A stretch of 64,000 nt of DNA from Flavobacterium sp. MC2016-06 (GCF_009711165.2 NZ_WMID02000011.1:94673-158672); one strand, 5' to 3'; shown: positions 34,330 through 43,423, counted from the stretch's first letter. The notes: generated by a model not told the origin, from the sequence alone. Made by a program: numbers and translations.

Positions 34330-34521
34330 ATGAGTGTCATTTATCTATTAATCACAGTAAGTATTTTCGTTGCAATAGGCTTCTTTATTGCTTTTATCGT
34401 CGCTGTCAAATCTGGACAGTACGATGATGATTATACGCCTTCGGTCAGAATGCTTTTTGACGATGAAACTAAAATTACCCCACAAGACAACAAATCAAAA
34501 ATAGAAGAAAAACAAGTATAA
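34330..34521 (+). CDS. ccoS: cbb3-type cytochrome oxidase assembly protein CcoS
   Basis: 63 residues: one N-terminal transmembrane helix (MSVIYLLITVSIFVAIGFFI, ~4-25) and a short acidic cytoplasmic tail with the CcoS-typical QYDDDYTPSVRMLFDD. It is needed for heme/Cu insertion into cbb3 oxidase in other bacteria. It is the first gene of the oxidase operon, 2 bp before ccoNO. Confidence 0.92.
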   Translation: MSVIYLLITVSIFVAIGFFIAFIVAVKSGQYDDDYTPSVRMLFDDETKITPQDNKSKIEEKQV

Positions 34522-34523
34522 TT

Positions 34524-36710
34524 ATGGAAATGGAACAGTTTTATTACGACAACAAAATTGTAAAAAAGTTCATTTACGCCACCATCCTTTTTGGAGTTGT
34601 GGGTATGTTAGTAGGGCTGACCTTAGCGGTTATGTACCTTTTTCCCAACATCACAGATGGGATTTCATGGCTGAGTTACGGACGATTAAGGCCTTTGCAC
34701 ACCAATGCCGTTATTTTTGCCTTTGTAGGTAACGCCTTTTTTGCGGGTATGTATTACTCAATGCAGCGATTACTAAAGGCTAGAATGTTTAGTGATTTTT
34801 TAAGTAACGTTCATTTCTGGGGTTGGCAGCTTATTATTGTAGCCGCCGCGATAACTTTGCCTTTAGGTTATACCTCTTCTAAAGAATATGCCGAACTAGA
34901 ATGGCCTATAGATATTGCAATTGCATTGATTTGGGTTGTAATGGGGATTAACATGATTGGTACAATGCTGCGTCGTAGAGAACGTCATTTATATGTAGCT
35001 ATTTGGTTTTACTTAGCAACATTTGTTACCGTTGCCGTACTGCATATTTTTAATAATATCGAAATTCCAGTTTCAGCATTAAAAAGTTATTCTGTTTACG
35101 CAGGAGTTCAAGATGCTTTAGTACAATGGTGGTACGGACACAATGCTGTTGCATTTTTCCTTACAACTCCATTTTTAGGATTAATGTATTACTTTATTCC
35201 AAAAGTAGCCAACAGACCTGTATATTCCTATCGTTTATCAATCATACACTTTTGGTCTTTAATCTTTATTTACATCTGGGCAGGACCTCATCATTTATTA
35301 TATTCAGCATTACCAAACTGGGCACAAAATTTAGGAGTTGCTTTTTCTGTAATGCTTATCGCTCCGTCTTGGGGAGGTATGATCAACGGACTTTTAACTT
35401 TAAGAGGTGCGTGGGATAAAGTGCGTGAAGAACCAGTTTTAAAATTCTTTGTAGTAGCCATTACAGGTTACGGAATGGCAACTTTTGAAGGGCCAATGTT
35501 ATCACTTAAAAATGTAAACGCTATTGCGCACTATACAGACTGGATTATTGCTCACGTACACGTTGGTGCATTAGCATGGAATGGTTTTATGTCATTTGGT
35601 ATTATTTATTGGTTGATCCCGAGAATGACAAAAAGCAATTTGTTTTCAAAAAAACTGGCAAACTTCCATTTCTGGATAGGTACTTTAGGAATCATATTAT
35701 ATACAGTACCAATGTATGTTGCAGGTTTTTTACAAGCTTCAATGTGGAAACAGTTTAATCCAGATGGGACTTTAACTTACGGAAACTTTCTTGAAACGGT
35801 TACGCAGATTATGCCAATGTATTGGATGAGAGCTATCGGTGGTAGTTTATACTTAATAGGAATGCTGACATTAGTTTATAATATCATCATGACAGTAAGA
35901 GCAGGTGAAACTATTGAAGACGAATTAGCACAAGCTCCAGCTTTACAAAGAATAAGCAGTAGTAGAATAAGAGGCGAAAAATTCCATTCATGGTTAGAAA
36001 GAAAACCAATTCAGTTAACCATTTTAGCTACAATTGCGATTTTAATAGGTGGAGTTATTCAGATTGTGCCAACCATTATGGTAAAATCTAATATACCAAC
36101 GATAAGCAGCGTAAAACCTTATACACCTTTAGAACTTGAAGGCCGTGATTTATACATACGTGAAGGTTGCGTAGGATGTCACTCACAATCCGTTCGTCCG
36201 TTTAGAAGTGAAGTAGAGCGTTATGGTCCACAATCTAAAGCAGGAGAATTTGTATACGATCATCCATTTCTTTGGGGATCAAAACGTACAGGTCCAGATT
36301 TGTTAAGAGTAGGAGGAAAATACAATGACAATTGGCACTTTAACCACTTTTGGAGTCCGCAGAGTATTTCAGCAGGATCAATTATGCCAGGTTACAAATG
36401 GTTGTTTGATAATAAACCAATGGATATTTCTCTAACTCAGAAGAAAATGGAAGCCATGATTTCGTTAGGCGTTCCTTATTCTAAAGAAGAAGTTGCAAAT
36501 GCTCAAAAAGCATTAAGAACACAAGCAATAGCTATAGAGAAAAGCTTAGAAAATGATCCTGATTATCTAAAAAGTTATGAGGAAAGCAAGAAAAAAGCAG
36601 CAGCAAAAGGAGAAGAATTCATTCCGATGAATCAAAGAGAAATTGTAGCCTTAATTGCTTACATCCAAAGATTGGGTACAGATATTAAAGTAAAAGAAAC
36701 AGCTAAATAA
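34524..36710 (+). CDS. ccoNO: cbb3-type cytochrome c oxidase, fused subunits I and II (CcoN-CcoO)
   Basis: 728 residues. The N-terminal ~480 are CcoN, with twelve or so membrane helices carrying heme/Cu His ligands (RPLHTNAVIFAFVGNAFF, WWYGHNAVAFFLT, GPHHLLYS, DWIIAHVHVGALAWNG). A linker with one helix (LTILATIAILIGGVIQIVPT) joins to CcoO, a membrane-anchored cytochrome c with a single heme site (GCVGCHSQSVRP, ~548-559) and a candidate Met ligand in GSIMPGYKWL. Separate in proteobacteria, the two subunits are commonly fused in Bacteroidota. It reduces O2 at low concentration and pumps protons. Confidence 0.95.
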   Translation: MEMEQFYYDNKIVKKFIYATILFGVVGMLVGLTLAVMYLFPNITDGISWLSYGRLRPLHTNAVIFAFVGNAFFAGMYYSMQRLLKARMFSDFLSNVHFWGWQLIIVAAAITLPLGYTSSKEYAELEWPIDIAIALIWVVMGINMIGTMLRRRERHLYVAIWFYLATFVTVAVLHIFNNIEIPVSALKSYSVYAGVQDALVQWWYGHNAVAFFLTTPFLGLMYYFIPKVANRPVYSYRLSIIHFWSLIFIYIWAGPHHLLYSALPNWAQNLGVAFSVMLIAPSWGGMINGLLTLRGAWDKVREEPVLKFFVVAITGYGMATFEGPMLSLKNVNAIAHYTDWIIAHVHVGALAWNGFMSFGIIYWLIPRMTKSNLFSKKLANFHFWIGTLGIILYTVPMYVAGFLQASMWKQFNPDGTLTYGNFLETVTQIMPMYWMRAIGGSLYLIGMLTLVYNIIMTVRAGETIEDELAQAPALQRISSSRIRGEKFHSWLERKPIQLTILATIAILIGGVIQIVPTIMVKSNIPTISSVKPYTPLELEGRDLYIREGCVGCHSQSVRPFRSEVERYGPQSKAGEFVYDHPFLWGSKRTGPDLLRVGGKYNDNWHFNHFWSPQSISAGSIMPGYKWLFDNKPMDISLTQKKMEAMISLGVPYSKEEVANAQKALRTQAIAIEKSLENDPDYLKSYEESKKKAAAKGEEFIPMNQREIVALIAYIQRLGTDIKVKETAK

Positions 36711-36718
36711 TAGATGCT

Positions 36719-36913
36719 ATGTTCGAACAAATAAAACACAACATGGAAACGATTGCGGGTATAGAAATTTACCCGATACTTTCCCTCCTGATATTCTTTT
36801 TCTTTTTTGTGGGATTAGCCTTTTGGGTCTTCTCTTATAAGAAAGATAAAATTAGAGAAATGAGTGAAATTCCTTTAGATGAAGGACTTATTATAACTTC
36901 AAAAAATAATTAA
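36719..36913 (+). CDS. ccoQ: cbb3-type cytochrome oxidase subunit IV (CcoQ-like)
   Basis: 64 residues with one transmembrane helix (YPILSLLIFFFFFVGLAFWV, ~18-37) and a short charged tail (YKKDKIREMSEIPLDEG). Position (8 bp after ccoNO, 1 bp before ccoP) and size match CcoQ/FixQ, which stabilises the complex. Confidence 0.85.
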   Translation: MFEQIKHNMETIAGIEIYPILSLLIFFFFFVGLAFWVFSYKKDKIREMSEIPLDEGLIITSKNN

Positions 36914-36914
36914 A

Positions 36915-37853
36915 ATGAAAAAGTTTTTTCCAGTATATGTAAGAGTCCCAGTGATTTTCTTCATCGTTTTTGGTTTAATGGAATATTTTATTGATTCGGG
37001 AGATCGACCAGCTTTTATAAAATACCCAATGCTTTCTGTTTTTTTGTTTGTTTTTTTATTCATTTTAATTGCAATAGAAATTACGTTAAGTGCTGTAAAT
37101 CGTGTGATGTATCAATTGATGACACCCGAAGAAAAAGCCAAACAAGAGTATGAAAGCAGCTTAACACTTACTGAAAGCACTTGGTACAAAAATTTAATGC
37201 AGCGTTTGACCAAAACACAGCCGATAGAAAGAGAAGGCGATTTGTTGATGGATCATGATTATGACGGAATCAAAGAGCTTGATAATAATTTACCACCTTG
37301 GTGGGTCTATTTGTTCTATATCTGTATTGTTTTTGGAGTGGTTTATTTTGCACGCTACGAATTGTTTGGAGGTGATGATCAAGAAACAGAGTTAAAAATA
37401 GAAATGGCGCAGGCTAAAGTTGATGTGGAAGAATACCTAAAAACTGCTCCAGATTTAATGGATGAAAAAACGGTTGTTTTATTGACAGATGCGCCAAGTT
37501 TGGCAGCAGGTAAAGAAATTTTTACAACAAATTGCGCAGCTTGTCACCGTGCAGATGCCGGAGGACAGATTGGACCAAACTTAACGGATGATCATTGGAT
37601 TTTGGGTGGTGGTATTAAAAATGTTTTCCATACGATAACCAATGGCGGACGTGATGGTAAAGGAATGATTTCTTGGAAAAACAACGGTTTAAAACCGAAA
37701 GAAATTCAGAAAGTAGCAAGTTATATTTTGTCATTGCAAGGAAGTAATCCAAAAGATCCAAAAGCACCAGACGGTGAAATTTGGGTTGACGAAAGCGCTC
37801 CCAAAAAAGATGCACCAGCCAAAAAAACTGCGGATAGTATACAAGTTAAATAA
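36915..37853 (+). CDS. ccoP: cbb3-type cytochrome oxidase subunit III (CcoP), single heme
   Basis: 312 residues with two N-terminal helices (~8-25, ~38-58) and a third at ~138-155 (NLPPWWVYLFYICIVFGVVY). A cytochrome c domain has one heme site (CAACHRADAGGQIGPNL, ~207) and a Met-ligand region (GRDGKGMISW). Proteobacterial CcoP has two heme c groups; only one CxxCH is present here, as in other Bacteroidota. The C-terminal tail is Lys/Ala/Asp-rich. It takes electrons from soluble or membrane cytochrome c. Confidence 0.93.
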   Translation: MKKFFPVYVRVPVIFFIVFGLMEYFIDSGDRPAFIKYPMLSVFLFVFLFILIAIEITLSAVNRVMYQLMTPEEKAKQEYESSLTLTESTWYKNLMQRLTKTQPIEREGDLLMDHDYDGIKELDNNLPPWWVYLFYICIVFGVVYFARYELFGGDDQETELKIEMAQAKVDVEEYLKTAPDLMDEKTVVLLTDAPSLAAGKEIFTTNCAACHRADAGGQIGPNLTDDHWILGGGIKNVFHTITNGGRDGKGMISWKNNGLKPKEIQKVASYILSLQGSNPKDPKAPDGEIWVDESAPKKDAPAKKTADSIQVK

Positions 37854-37862
37854 TACAAGATC

Positions 37863-39281
37863 ATGTCAAATTTACCAGACGAAGCATTTAGAGATACCAT
37901 CGGAACTATTGACGAAGGTGGTAATCGGAAATTTATTTTCCCAAAGAAACCGTCTGGTAAGTTTTATGATTATCGCAAAATAGTAAGCTATGTTTTATTA
38001 GCTATTTTGGTTGCGAATCCATTTATAAAAGTAAATGGAAACCAATTTATGATGTTCAATGTAATGGAACGTCGTTTTAATATTTTTGGATTTCCTTTTT
38101 GGCCGCAAGACTTTTACCTTTTTGTGATATCAATGCTTGTAGGCGTTATTTTTGTCATTTTATTCACGGTTGTTTTTGGAAGAATTTTTTGTGGATGGAT
38201 TTGTCCCCAGACCATATTTTTAGAGATGGTTTTCCGTCGAATAGAATATTGGATAGACGGTGATCGCGGTTCTCAGCTGCGTTTGTCAAGACAAGAATGG
38301 AATGCAGAAAAAATTAGAAAAAGAGGTTTAAAATGGCTTATTTTTTTTCTAATTTCCTTTGGTATTGCCAATGTTTTTTTAGCCTATTTGGTAGGAAGCG
38401 ACAGCTTGTTTTTAATGATAGAGCAAGGTCCAGTTGCTCAGCTTAGCAACTTTACTGCTTTATTGATTTTTACAGGTGTTTTTTATTTTGTTTTTGTATG
38501 GTTTCGTGAACAGGTTTGTATCATTGCCTGTCCGTATGGTCGCTTGCAAGGTGTACTTTTAGACAATAAATCTATTAATGTTGCTTACGATTTTGTGCGG
38601 GGAGAAAAAGAAGTTGGACGTGCAAAATTTAATAAAAAAGAAGATAGAGAAACCACTGGAAAAGGTGACTGTATCGATTGTCATCAATGTGTGCATGTCT
38701 GCCCAATGGGAATTGACATTAGAAACGGAACTCAATTAGAATGTACCAATTGTACTGCTTGTATTGATGAATGTGATACAATAATGGAAACTGTTGGTTT
38801 ACCAAAAGGACTTATACGTTATGCTTCTGAAGATGAAATAGAGAAAAAAGCACCGTTTAAGTTTACAGCAAGAATGAAAGGTTACACAGCCGTTTTATTT
38901 ATTTTAATGAGTGTTTTTGTTGGAATGTTATTTTTAAGAAACGATGTTCAGGCCATTGTTTTACGATTACCAGGACAACTTTTTCAGCACAAAGGAGATA
39001 AAATCAGTAATGTGTACACGTATAAAATTGTCAATAAAACCATGAAAGATTATCAAGATATTCATTTTGAATTAATTGATCAAAAAGGAAGTATTAAAAA
39101 CGTTGGGAAGCTTCATTTTAAAGTTCTTAAAGAAGGAATCTCACAAGGAACATTATTTATAGAAATAGATCAGGCATTGTTGGAAAGTGATAAAACCAAA
39201 GTGAAAATTGGAATTTACAACGGCAGAGAACTGATTGAAACTACTACTACAAATTTTTTAGGACCACGAAGTTTTAATTAA
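37863..39281 (+). CDS. ccoG: Cytochrome c oxidase accessory protein CcoG (FixG)
   Basis: 472 residues. Membrane helices surround a polyferredoxin-like core: CGWICPQTIFLEMVFR (~116-131), then CIIACPYGRLQGV. Two 4Fe-4S motifs follow (CIDCHQCVHVCPMGID and CTNCTACIDECD). A last helix precedes a periplasmic Ig-like C-terminal domain (from ~340). CcoG acts as a cupric reductase in cbb3 assembly in Rhodobacter. It lies 9 bp after ccoP in the operon. Confidence 0.94.
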   Translation: MSNLPDEAFRDTIGTIDEGGNRKFIFPKKPSGKFYDYRKIVSYVLLAILVANPFIKVNGNQFMMFNVMERRFNIFGFPFWPQDFYLFVISMLVGVIFVILFTVVFGRIFCGWICPQTIFLEMVFRRIEYWIDGDRGSQLRLSRQEWNAEKIRKRGLKWLIFFLISFGIANVFLAYLVGSDSLFLMIEQGPVAQLSNFTALLIFTGVFYFVFVWFREQVCIIACPYGRLQGVLLDNKSINVAYDFVRGEKEVGRAKFNKKEDRETTGKGDCIDCHQCVHVCPMGIDIRNGTQLECTNCTACIDECDTIMETVGLPKGLIRYASEDEIEKKAPFKFTARMKGYTAVLFILMSVFVGMLFLRNDVQAIVLRLPGQLFQHKGDKISNVYTYKIVNKTMKDYQDIHFELIDQKGSIKNVGKLHFKVLKEGISQGTLFIEIDQALLESDKTKVKIGIYNGRELIETTTTNFLGPRSFN

Positions 39282-39293
39282 AAAAATAATACC

Positions 39294-39746
39294 ATGAAAA
39301 TAAATTGGGGAACAGGAATTGTCATTGCGTTTGCACTCTTTATGAGCTTTATTTTATATTTTGTTTTTGAAGTGCAGTCGAATAGTAAATACGATAATGA
39401 TTTGGTTGTAGAAGAATATTACAAGCATGATTCGCATTTTCAAGAAGAAATGGCGCGTATACAAAATGCGCACGATTTACAGCATAAACCTTCTATTACT
39501 TATACCAATGCTCAAGGAGTAAAAATTGCTTTTCCAGCAACATTTGAAAGTGATAAAATAAAAGGAAATGTACTGCTGTATCGTCCATCAAATAAAAAAT
39601 TTGATTTTGATACTCAAATTGCTTTAACCAATTCATCTTTGCTTATTCCACAAAACAAATTAATAAAAGGACGTTGGGATGTTAATATGGAATGGCAGTA
39701 CAATGGAGTAAAATACTTGACCAAAGAAGTAATTTATGTAAACTAA
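39294..39746 (+). CDS. ccoH: cbb3 oxidase assembly protein CcoH (FixH)
   Basis: 150 residues: one N-terminal helix (GIVIAFALFMSFILYFVFEV, ~8-27) then a periplasmic beta-sandwich, ending RGDVNMEWQ-like (KGRWDVNMEWQYNGVKYLT). Family and position (12 bp after ccoG) fit FixH, an assembly and stability factor of cbb3 oxidase. Confidence 0.9.
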   Translation: MKINWGTGIVIAFALFMSFILYFVFEVQSNSKYDNDLVVEEYYKHDSHFQEEMARIQNAHDLQHKPSITYTNAQGVKIAFPATFESDKIKGNVLLYRPSNKKFDFDTQIALTNSSLLIPQNKLIKGRWDVNMEWQYNGVKYLTKEVIYVN

Positions 39747-39749
39747 AAA

Positions 39750-40451
39750 ATGCTGTATTCTGCTTTTATATTAGGTCTTATTAGTAGTCTGCACTGCATT
39801 GGTATGTGCGGGCCAATTGCTATGATGTTACCCGTAGATCATAAAAATGAAGCTAAAAAAGTAACTCAAATTATAACCTATCATTTAGGTCGCTTAACGG
39901 CTTATGCTACAATTGGTTTAATTTTTGGATTATTAGGCAGAGGTTTTTTTCTTGCAGGAATACAGCAGAAAATGTCAATATTTATAGGTTTGGCAATGAT
40001 AAGCATAGTTTTAATTCCAGAAAAAATATTCGCTCAATACAACTTTTCAAAACCACTTTACAGACTCATTTCTAAAATCAAAACCAGTTTAGGAAGTCAA
40101 TTTAAAAAGAGAACCTATAAATCTATTTTTACCATTGGTTTATTAAATGGTTTTTTGCCCTGTGGAATGGTTTATGTCGCGTTGTTTGGTGCAATAGCCA
40201 TGCAGAGTGCAAGTTTTGGAGTTTTATACATGCTTTTATTCGGATTAGGAACCGTGCCTTTAATGACAATTGTAGTTTACATTCATTCCTTAATAAAACT
40301 CCCATTTAGAAATAAAATTCAAAAAGCAATTCCGTACGTGGCCGTAATTATAGGCGTATTATTTATTCTGCGAGGATTAGGATTAGGAATTCCGTACATC
40401 TCACCTTCAAATATGAGTTTATTTGTTCAGACAACTCCAAATTGTCATTAA
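39750..40451 (+). CDS. SafE/TauE-like membrane protein of the cco operon
   Basis: 233 residues with six or so membrane helices. The N-terminus (SSLHCIGMCGPIAMML) and the middle (GLLNGFLPCGMVYVALFG) form the two-half repeat with a Cys in each half, as in the DsbD/UreH_2-like branch of the TauE/SafE superfamily. Members fixed at the end of cbb3 operons are thought to help oxidase copper or heme delivery; sulfite export is a family label, not evidence. It follows ccoH by 3 bp. Confidence 0.85.
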   Translation: MLYSAFILGLISSLHCIGMCGPIAMMLPVDHKNEAKKVTQIITYHLGRLTAYATIGLIFGLLGRGFFLAGIQQKMSIFIGLAMISIVLIPEKIFAQYNFSKPLYRLISKIKTSLGSQFKKRTYKSIFTIGLLNGFLPCGMVYVALFGAIAMQSASFGVLYMLLFGLGTVPLMTIVVYIHSLIKLPFRNKIQKAIPYVAVIIGVLFILRGLGLGIPYISPSNMSLFVQTTPNCH

Positions 40452-40460
40452 AAACAAATA

Positions 40461-41825
40461 TTAAACCGTCATCGAAAACAAATTAGTTTCCGGTGATTTT
40501 CTTTTTAGATGCAAATCAAAAGCCATACAAATATTACGAACAAAAGGTCTTCCAGCTTCTGTAATTCTTAGTTTGCCTTCTTCAATAACAATTAATTCAT
40601 CTTTTTCTATTTCTTTTAAATCAGCTAAAACGGTCAAAATCTCTTTAAAGTAAAGCGAATTATTACTCCAAGAAGTCTCCAGCTGACAAGTTAAATTCAG
40701 AATATGTTTTCTGATTATTAAATCTTCTTCACCCAAAATATGCCCTTTTACAACAGGCAGTTTATCCCATTCTAACAATTGATAATAATCTTCTAAGTTT
40801 TTTGTGTTTTGAGCAAAACTGTACCAGCTGTCGCTTATAGACGAAACACCCAAACCAATCATAAGCTGTGTTTTTGAAGCGCTGTAGCCCATAAAATTGC
40901 GATGCAAATCTTTGTTTTGACCTGCTTTATATAAACTGTCTGAAGATAAGGCAAAATGATCCATACCAATTTCGTGATAACCGTTTTGAGAAAGTAATTG
41001 TTTTCCAATTTCGTATAGCTTTCTTTTTTCGGCATCTTTTGGAAGGTTCTCTTCATCAAAACCACGTTGTCCGTTTCCTTTTATCCAAGGCACATGAGCG
41101 TAGCTGTAAAAAGCCAATCGATCTGGTTTTAGAGAATTTGTTTTCTCTATCGTATCTACAATATTTTCAATAGTCTGATGTGGCAGACCAAATATAATGT
41201 CGTGTCCGATAGAAGTATAACCAATTTCTTTTGCCCAAAAAGTTACTTTTGCCACATTATGAAAAGGTTGAATTCTATGAATTGCTTTCTGTACTTTTTC
41301 GGCATAATCCTGAACGCCGAAACTCACTCGGCGAAAGCCTAAATCATATAATTTTTGAAGCTGTTCGTAAGTAGTATTGTTGGGATGCCCTTCAAAACTA
41401 AATTCGTAATTAGGTGCTTTATTGGCAAAACTGAAAATGCCATTAATAAGATGTTCTAAATTATTGGTAGAGAAAAAAGTAGGTGTTCCGCCGCCTAAAT
41501 GAATTTCTTTTATGAGAGGTCTTTCAGGAAGTAATCTGCAGTACAAACTCCATTCTTTTAAAAGCGCTTTTATATACGTTTCTTCTACCGAATGATTTTT
41601 GGTAATACGTTTGTTGCAGCCGCAAAAAGTACACATGCTTTCGCAGAACGGCAGATGAATGTATAAACTAATTCCGTTTTCTGAATTACTTTCTGAGAAA
41701 GATTTCTGAAAAGATTCGATCCATTTTTCTGTTGTAAAAGCAGCTTCATTCCAATACGGAACCGTTGGGTAGCTTGTATATCTTGGCCCTGGAACATTGT
41801 ATTTTTGAGTTAACGAAATTTTCAT
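40461..41825 (-). CDS. hemN: Oxygen-independent coproporphyrinogen III oxidase (HemN)
   Basis: A radical-SAM enzyme that converts coproporphyrinogen III to protoporphyrinogen IX without O2, supplying heme for the neighbouring cbb3 oxidase. It has CESMCTFCGCNK (CxxxCxxC plus the fourth HemN Cys), EIHLGGGTPTFFS, SFEGHPNNTT, RVSFGVQDYAE and the second-SAM region GHDIIFGLPHQT. The length is 454 aa from ATG 41825. An earlier ATG (41849) lies inside the -7 box of the FNR-type promoter and is rejected. It converges with the SafE-like gene (9-bp gap). Confidence 0.95.
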   Translation of the reverse strand: MKISLTQKYNVPGPRYTSYPTVPYWNEAAFTTEKWIESFQKSFSESNSENGISLYIHLPFCESMCTFCGCNKRITKNHSVEETYIKALLKEWSLYCRLLPERPLIKEIHLGGGTPTFFSTNNLEHLINGIFSFANKAPNYEFSFEGHPNNTTYEQLQKLYDLGFRRVSFGVQDYAEKVQKAIHRIQPFHNVAKVTFWAKEIGYTSIGHDIIFGLPHQTIENIVDTIEKTNSLKPDRLAFYSYAHVPWIKGNGQRGFDEENLPKDAEKRKLYEIGKQLLSQNGYHEIGMDHFALSSDSLYKAGQNKDLHRNFMGYSASKTQLMIGLGVSSISDSWYSFAQNTKNLEDYYQLLEWDKLPVVKGHILGEEDLIIRKHILNLTCQLETSWSNNSLYFKEILTVLADLKEIEKDELIVIEEGKLRITEAGRPFVRNICMAFDLHLKRKSPETNLFSMTV

Positions 41826-41846
41826 AATGACGGATTTAGTTTCCAT

Positions 41847-41890
41847 CAAAATTAAAATTTGAGGTTCAAGAATAAAATGACAAATATCAT
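41847..41890 (-). promoter_or_regulatory. FNR-type site plus -7 box of hemN
   Basis: On the - strand TAATTTTG (41847-41854, centre 41850.5) lies exactly 33 bp downstream of the palindrome ATGATATTTGTCAT (41877-41890, centre 41883.5). Same geometry as the cco operon. The site predicts anaerobic or microaerobic induction of hemN and settles its start at 41825. Confidence 0.72.
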
Positions 41891-41900
41891 ATTATCGAGC

Positions 41901-41931
41901 AAAAAAAAAGAGACTCATAATGAGCCTCTTG
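41901..41931 (-). terminator. Terminator of the 41947 gene
   Basis: On the - strand AAGAGGCTCAT pairs with ATGAGTCTCTT, followed by a run of nine T. It ends 11 bp before the FNR-type site of hemN and so insulates that promoter. Confidence 0.85.
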
Positions 41932-41946
41932 ATTCGAATTAAATAA

Positions 41947-42423
41947 CTAACGGGAAATAGAATCTTGGATGATTTTATGCCATTTTTTCGCAAACTGATG
42001 ATCTTGATAAGCGCTTATTTGTTTAATGCGGTCATCATCAAAATTATAGAATGGAACTGTGATTTTTTTTGAAGTTTCTTTTTCTTGAAATTCAAAATCA
42101 ATCTTTATTATTGTGTCAGAGTGTGCGTCGGTTGTTGGAATCACTTTACAGCCAGCAATTGTATTTAAATCTACAAAGGTTGATTCTTGTTGATTTGGAT
42201 TGAAATTCATCAGAATAAATTTTTTGTTTTTCTGATCTATTGTAAGCGTTTTATTGCTTTGAGATTCTGTTAAATCAAAACTCTCAGGGTTTGCTGGATT
42301 GAATCTCTTCTTTAGTTCTAAAATTTTTGATTTACTGGCTTTGTTTGAACGTGCAGAAAAATATACGGGAATAGCTACTATTAGTGCAATTACAAGCCCG
42401 ATTATTACAATACTTGTTTCCAT
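41947..42423 (-). CDS. Unrecognised membrane-anchored protein
   Basis: 158 residues: one N-terminal transmembrane helix (IVIIGLVIALIVAIPVYF, ~5-22), then a basic linker and a soluble cytoplasmic domain with beta-strands (KTLTIDQKNKKFILMNF, TFVDLNTIAGCKVIP, KIDFEFQEKETSKKITVPFY). The layout is like small PH-fold proteins that sit on the membrane, but I cannot name the family. It is monocistronic with its own terminator. Confidence 0.6.
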   Translation of the reverse strand: METSIVIIGLVIALIVAIPVYFSARSNKASKSKILELKKRFNPANPESFDLTESQSNKTLTIDQKNKKFILMNFNPNQQESTFVDLNTIAGCKVIPTTDAHSDTIIKIDFEFQEKETSKKITVPFYNFDDDRIKQISAYQDHQFAKKWHKIIQDSISR

Positions 42424-42538
42424 TTTTTAGGATTTAAAATGTGATAAATAATATGAAATAGTAAACCTTTTTCGAATAGAAAAGGGTTTAATTACAGTTG
42501 AAGAAATAAATTCTTCAGATTAAAATTTCATTTATTAT

Positions 42539-42886
42539 TTACCAGAAAAAATGGAATGCATAGAGTAAGAGAAGTACTTTTTTACTCTGAGTAGAAAATT
42601 GATTGGCAAAGTTTGAAACAGATTTTACAACTTGATGCTGTGGTACAAGAGGCAATAATGAATCAAACCATTTTATAATACTAGGATGGTTTGTTTTAAT
42701 ATTTGCTGCAAATTGATACCCCGCCTGCGGTTGTATAAAAGCTTGAGAATCTGCAATGTCTTTAGAGAAATTGGTGTCTGTTTTTTGTTTTTCAACTATT
42801 TGTACAGCCGTATCTCCTGCTTGTGAAGCAAAAAAAGTAAGGATCAGAAGTGATACAAAAATAACGGCTTTACGAATCCAATTCAT
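42539..42886 (-). CDS. Unrecognised small secreted or membrane protein
   Basis: 115 residues with an N-terminal signal peptide or anchor (KAVIFVSLLILTFFASQAG), a soluble middle, and a hydrophobic aromatic end (KVLLLLYAFHFFW). The start codon lies at 42886 and the gene sits alone between two short gaps. No domain recognised. Confidence 0.5.
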   Translation of the reverse strand: MNWIRKAVIFVSLLILTFFASQAGDTAVQIVEKQKTDTNFSKDIADSQAFIQPQAGYQFAANIKTNHPSIIKWFDSLLPLVPQHQVVKSVSNFANQFSTQSKKVLLLLYAFHFFW

Positions 42887-43000
42887 GGTGGCGAATTTAA
42901 GTCATAAAACAGAAAAAAAGAAATTTTAATGAATTAATTAACATTCTAAAAAATGCTGATTTTTATCCTCAACCTTAAAAAAAAAGTTGAGGATAATTTT

Positions 43001-43423
43001 TTATTGCTGCATTTTAAAGTAGTAATCTGCCGAGTGTTTTCCGCCTCCATAAAATAAGAAGAAAATGCAGAGTAATAAAACCACTACTGCTAAAGCTAAG
43101 TTTTGTGAGTGCATGTGTCCCATAAAATTGATGAGCACTGCACCAAATAGTATTGGCAGCTGCGCTGCAATGGCCCAACGGGTCAGCAGCCCAAAAACAA
43201 TCATTATGCCTCCAATCATGTGTGCGGGCGCAATGTAATGCAATAAAAACATACCACCGCCATATTGATCGATTGGAGAAATTAAATCATGCAGGTATTG
43301 AACGTTGGTTACAAATGAAATTCCTTTCATAAATAAAAAAACACCCAAAACAATACGTACCAAATCTACTGGTAAATAAGTGTGCGAATTCGCCCATTTA
43401 TTCAAACTTTTTACATTTTCCAT
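43001..43423 (-). CDS. DoxX family membrane protein
   Basis: 140 residues from ATG 43423 (MENVKSLNKW), with four membrane helices: LVRIVLGVFLFMKGISFV (~19-36), MFLLHYIAPAHMIGGIMIVFG, AAQLPILFGAVLINF and ALAVVVLLLCIFFLFY. The RIVLGxxFxxxG start marks DoxX. Family roles range from thiosulfate:quinone oxidoreductase to thiol-stress complexes; none is indicated here. A farther ATG (43453) adds ten residues of doubtful value. Confidence 0.82.
   Translation of the reverse strand: MENVKSLNKWANSHTYLPVDLVRIVLGVFLFMKGISFVTNVQYLHDLISPIDQYGGGMFLLHYIAPAHMIGGIMIVFGLLTRWAIAAQLPILFGAVLINFMGHMHSQNLALAVVVLLLCIFFLFYGGGKHSADYYFKMQQ

Noticed and set aside
41826..41849. Upstream ATG of hemN at 41849
   Set aside because: It lies inside the -7 box of the FNR-type promoter, so it cannot be on the transcript.
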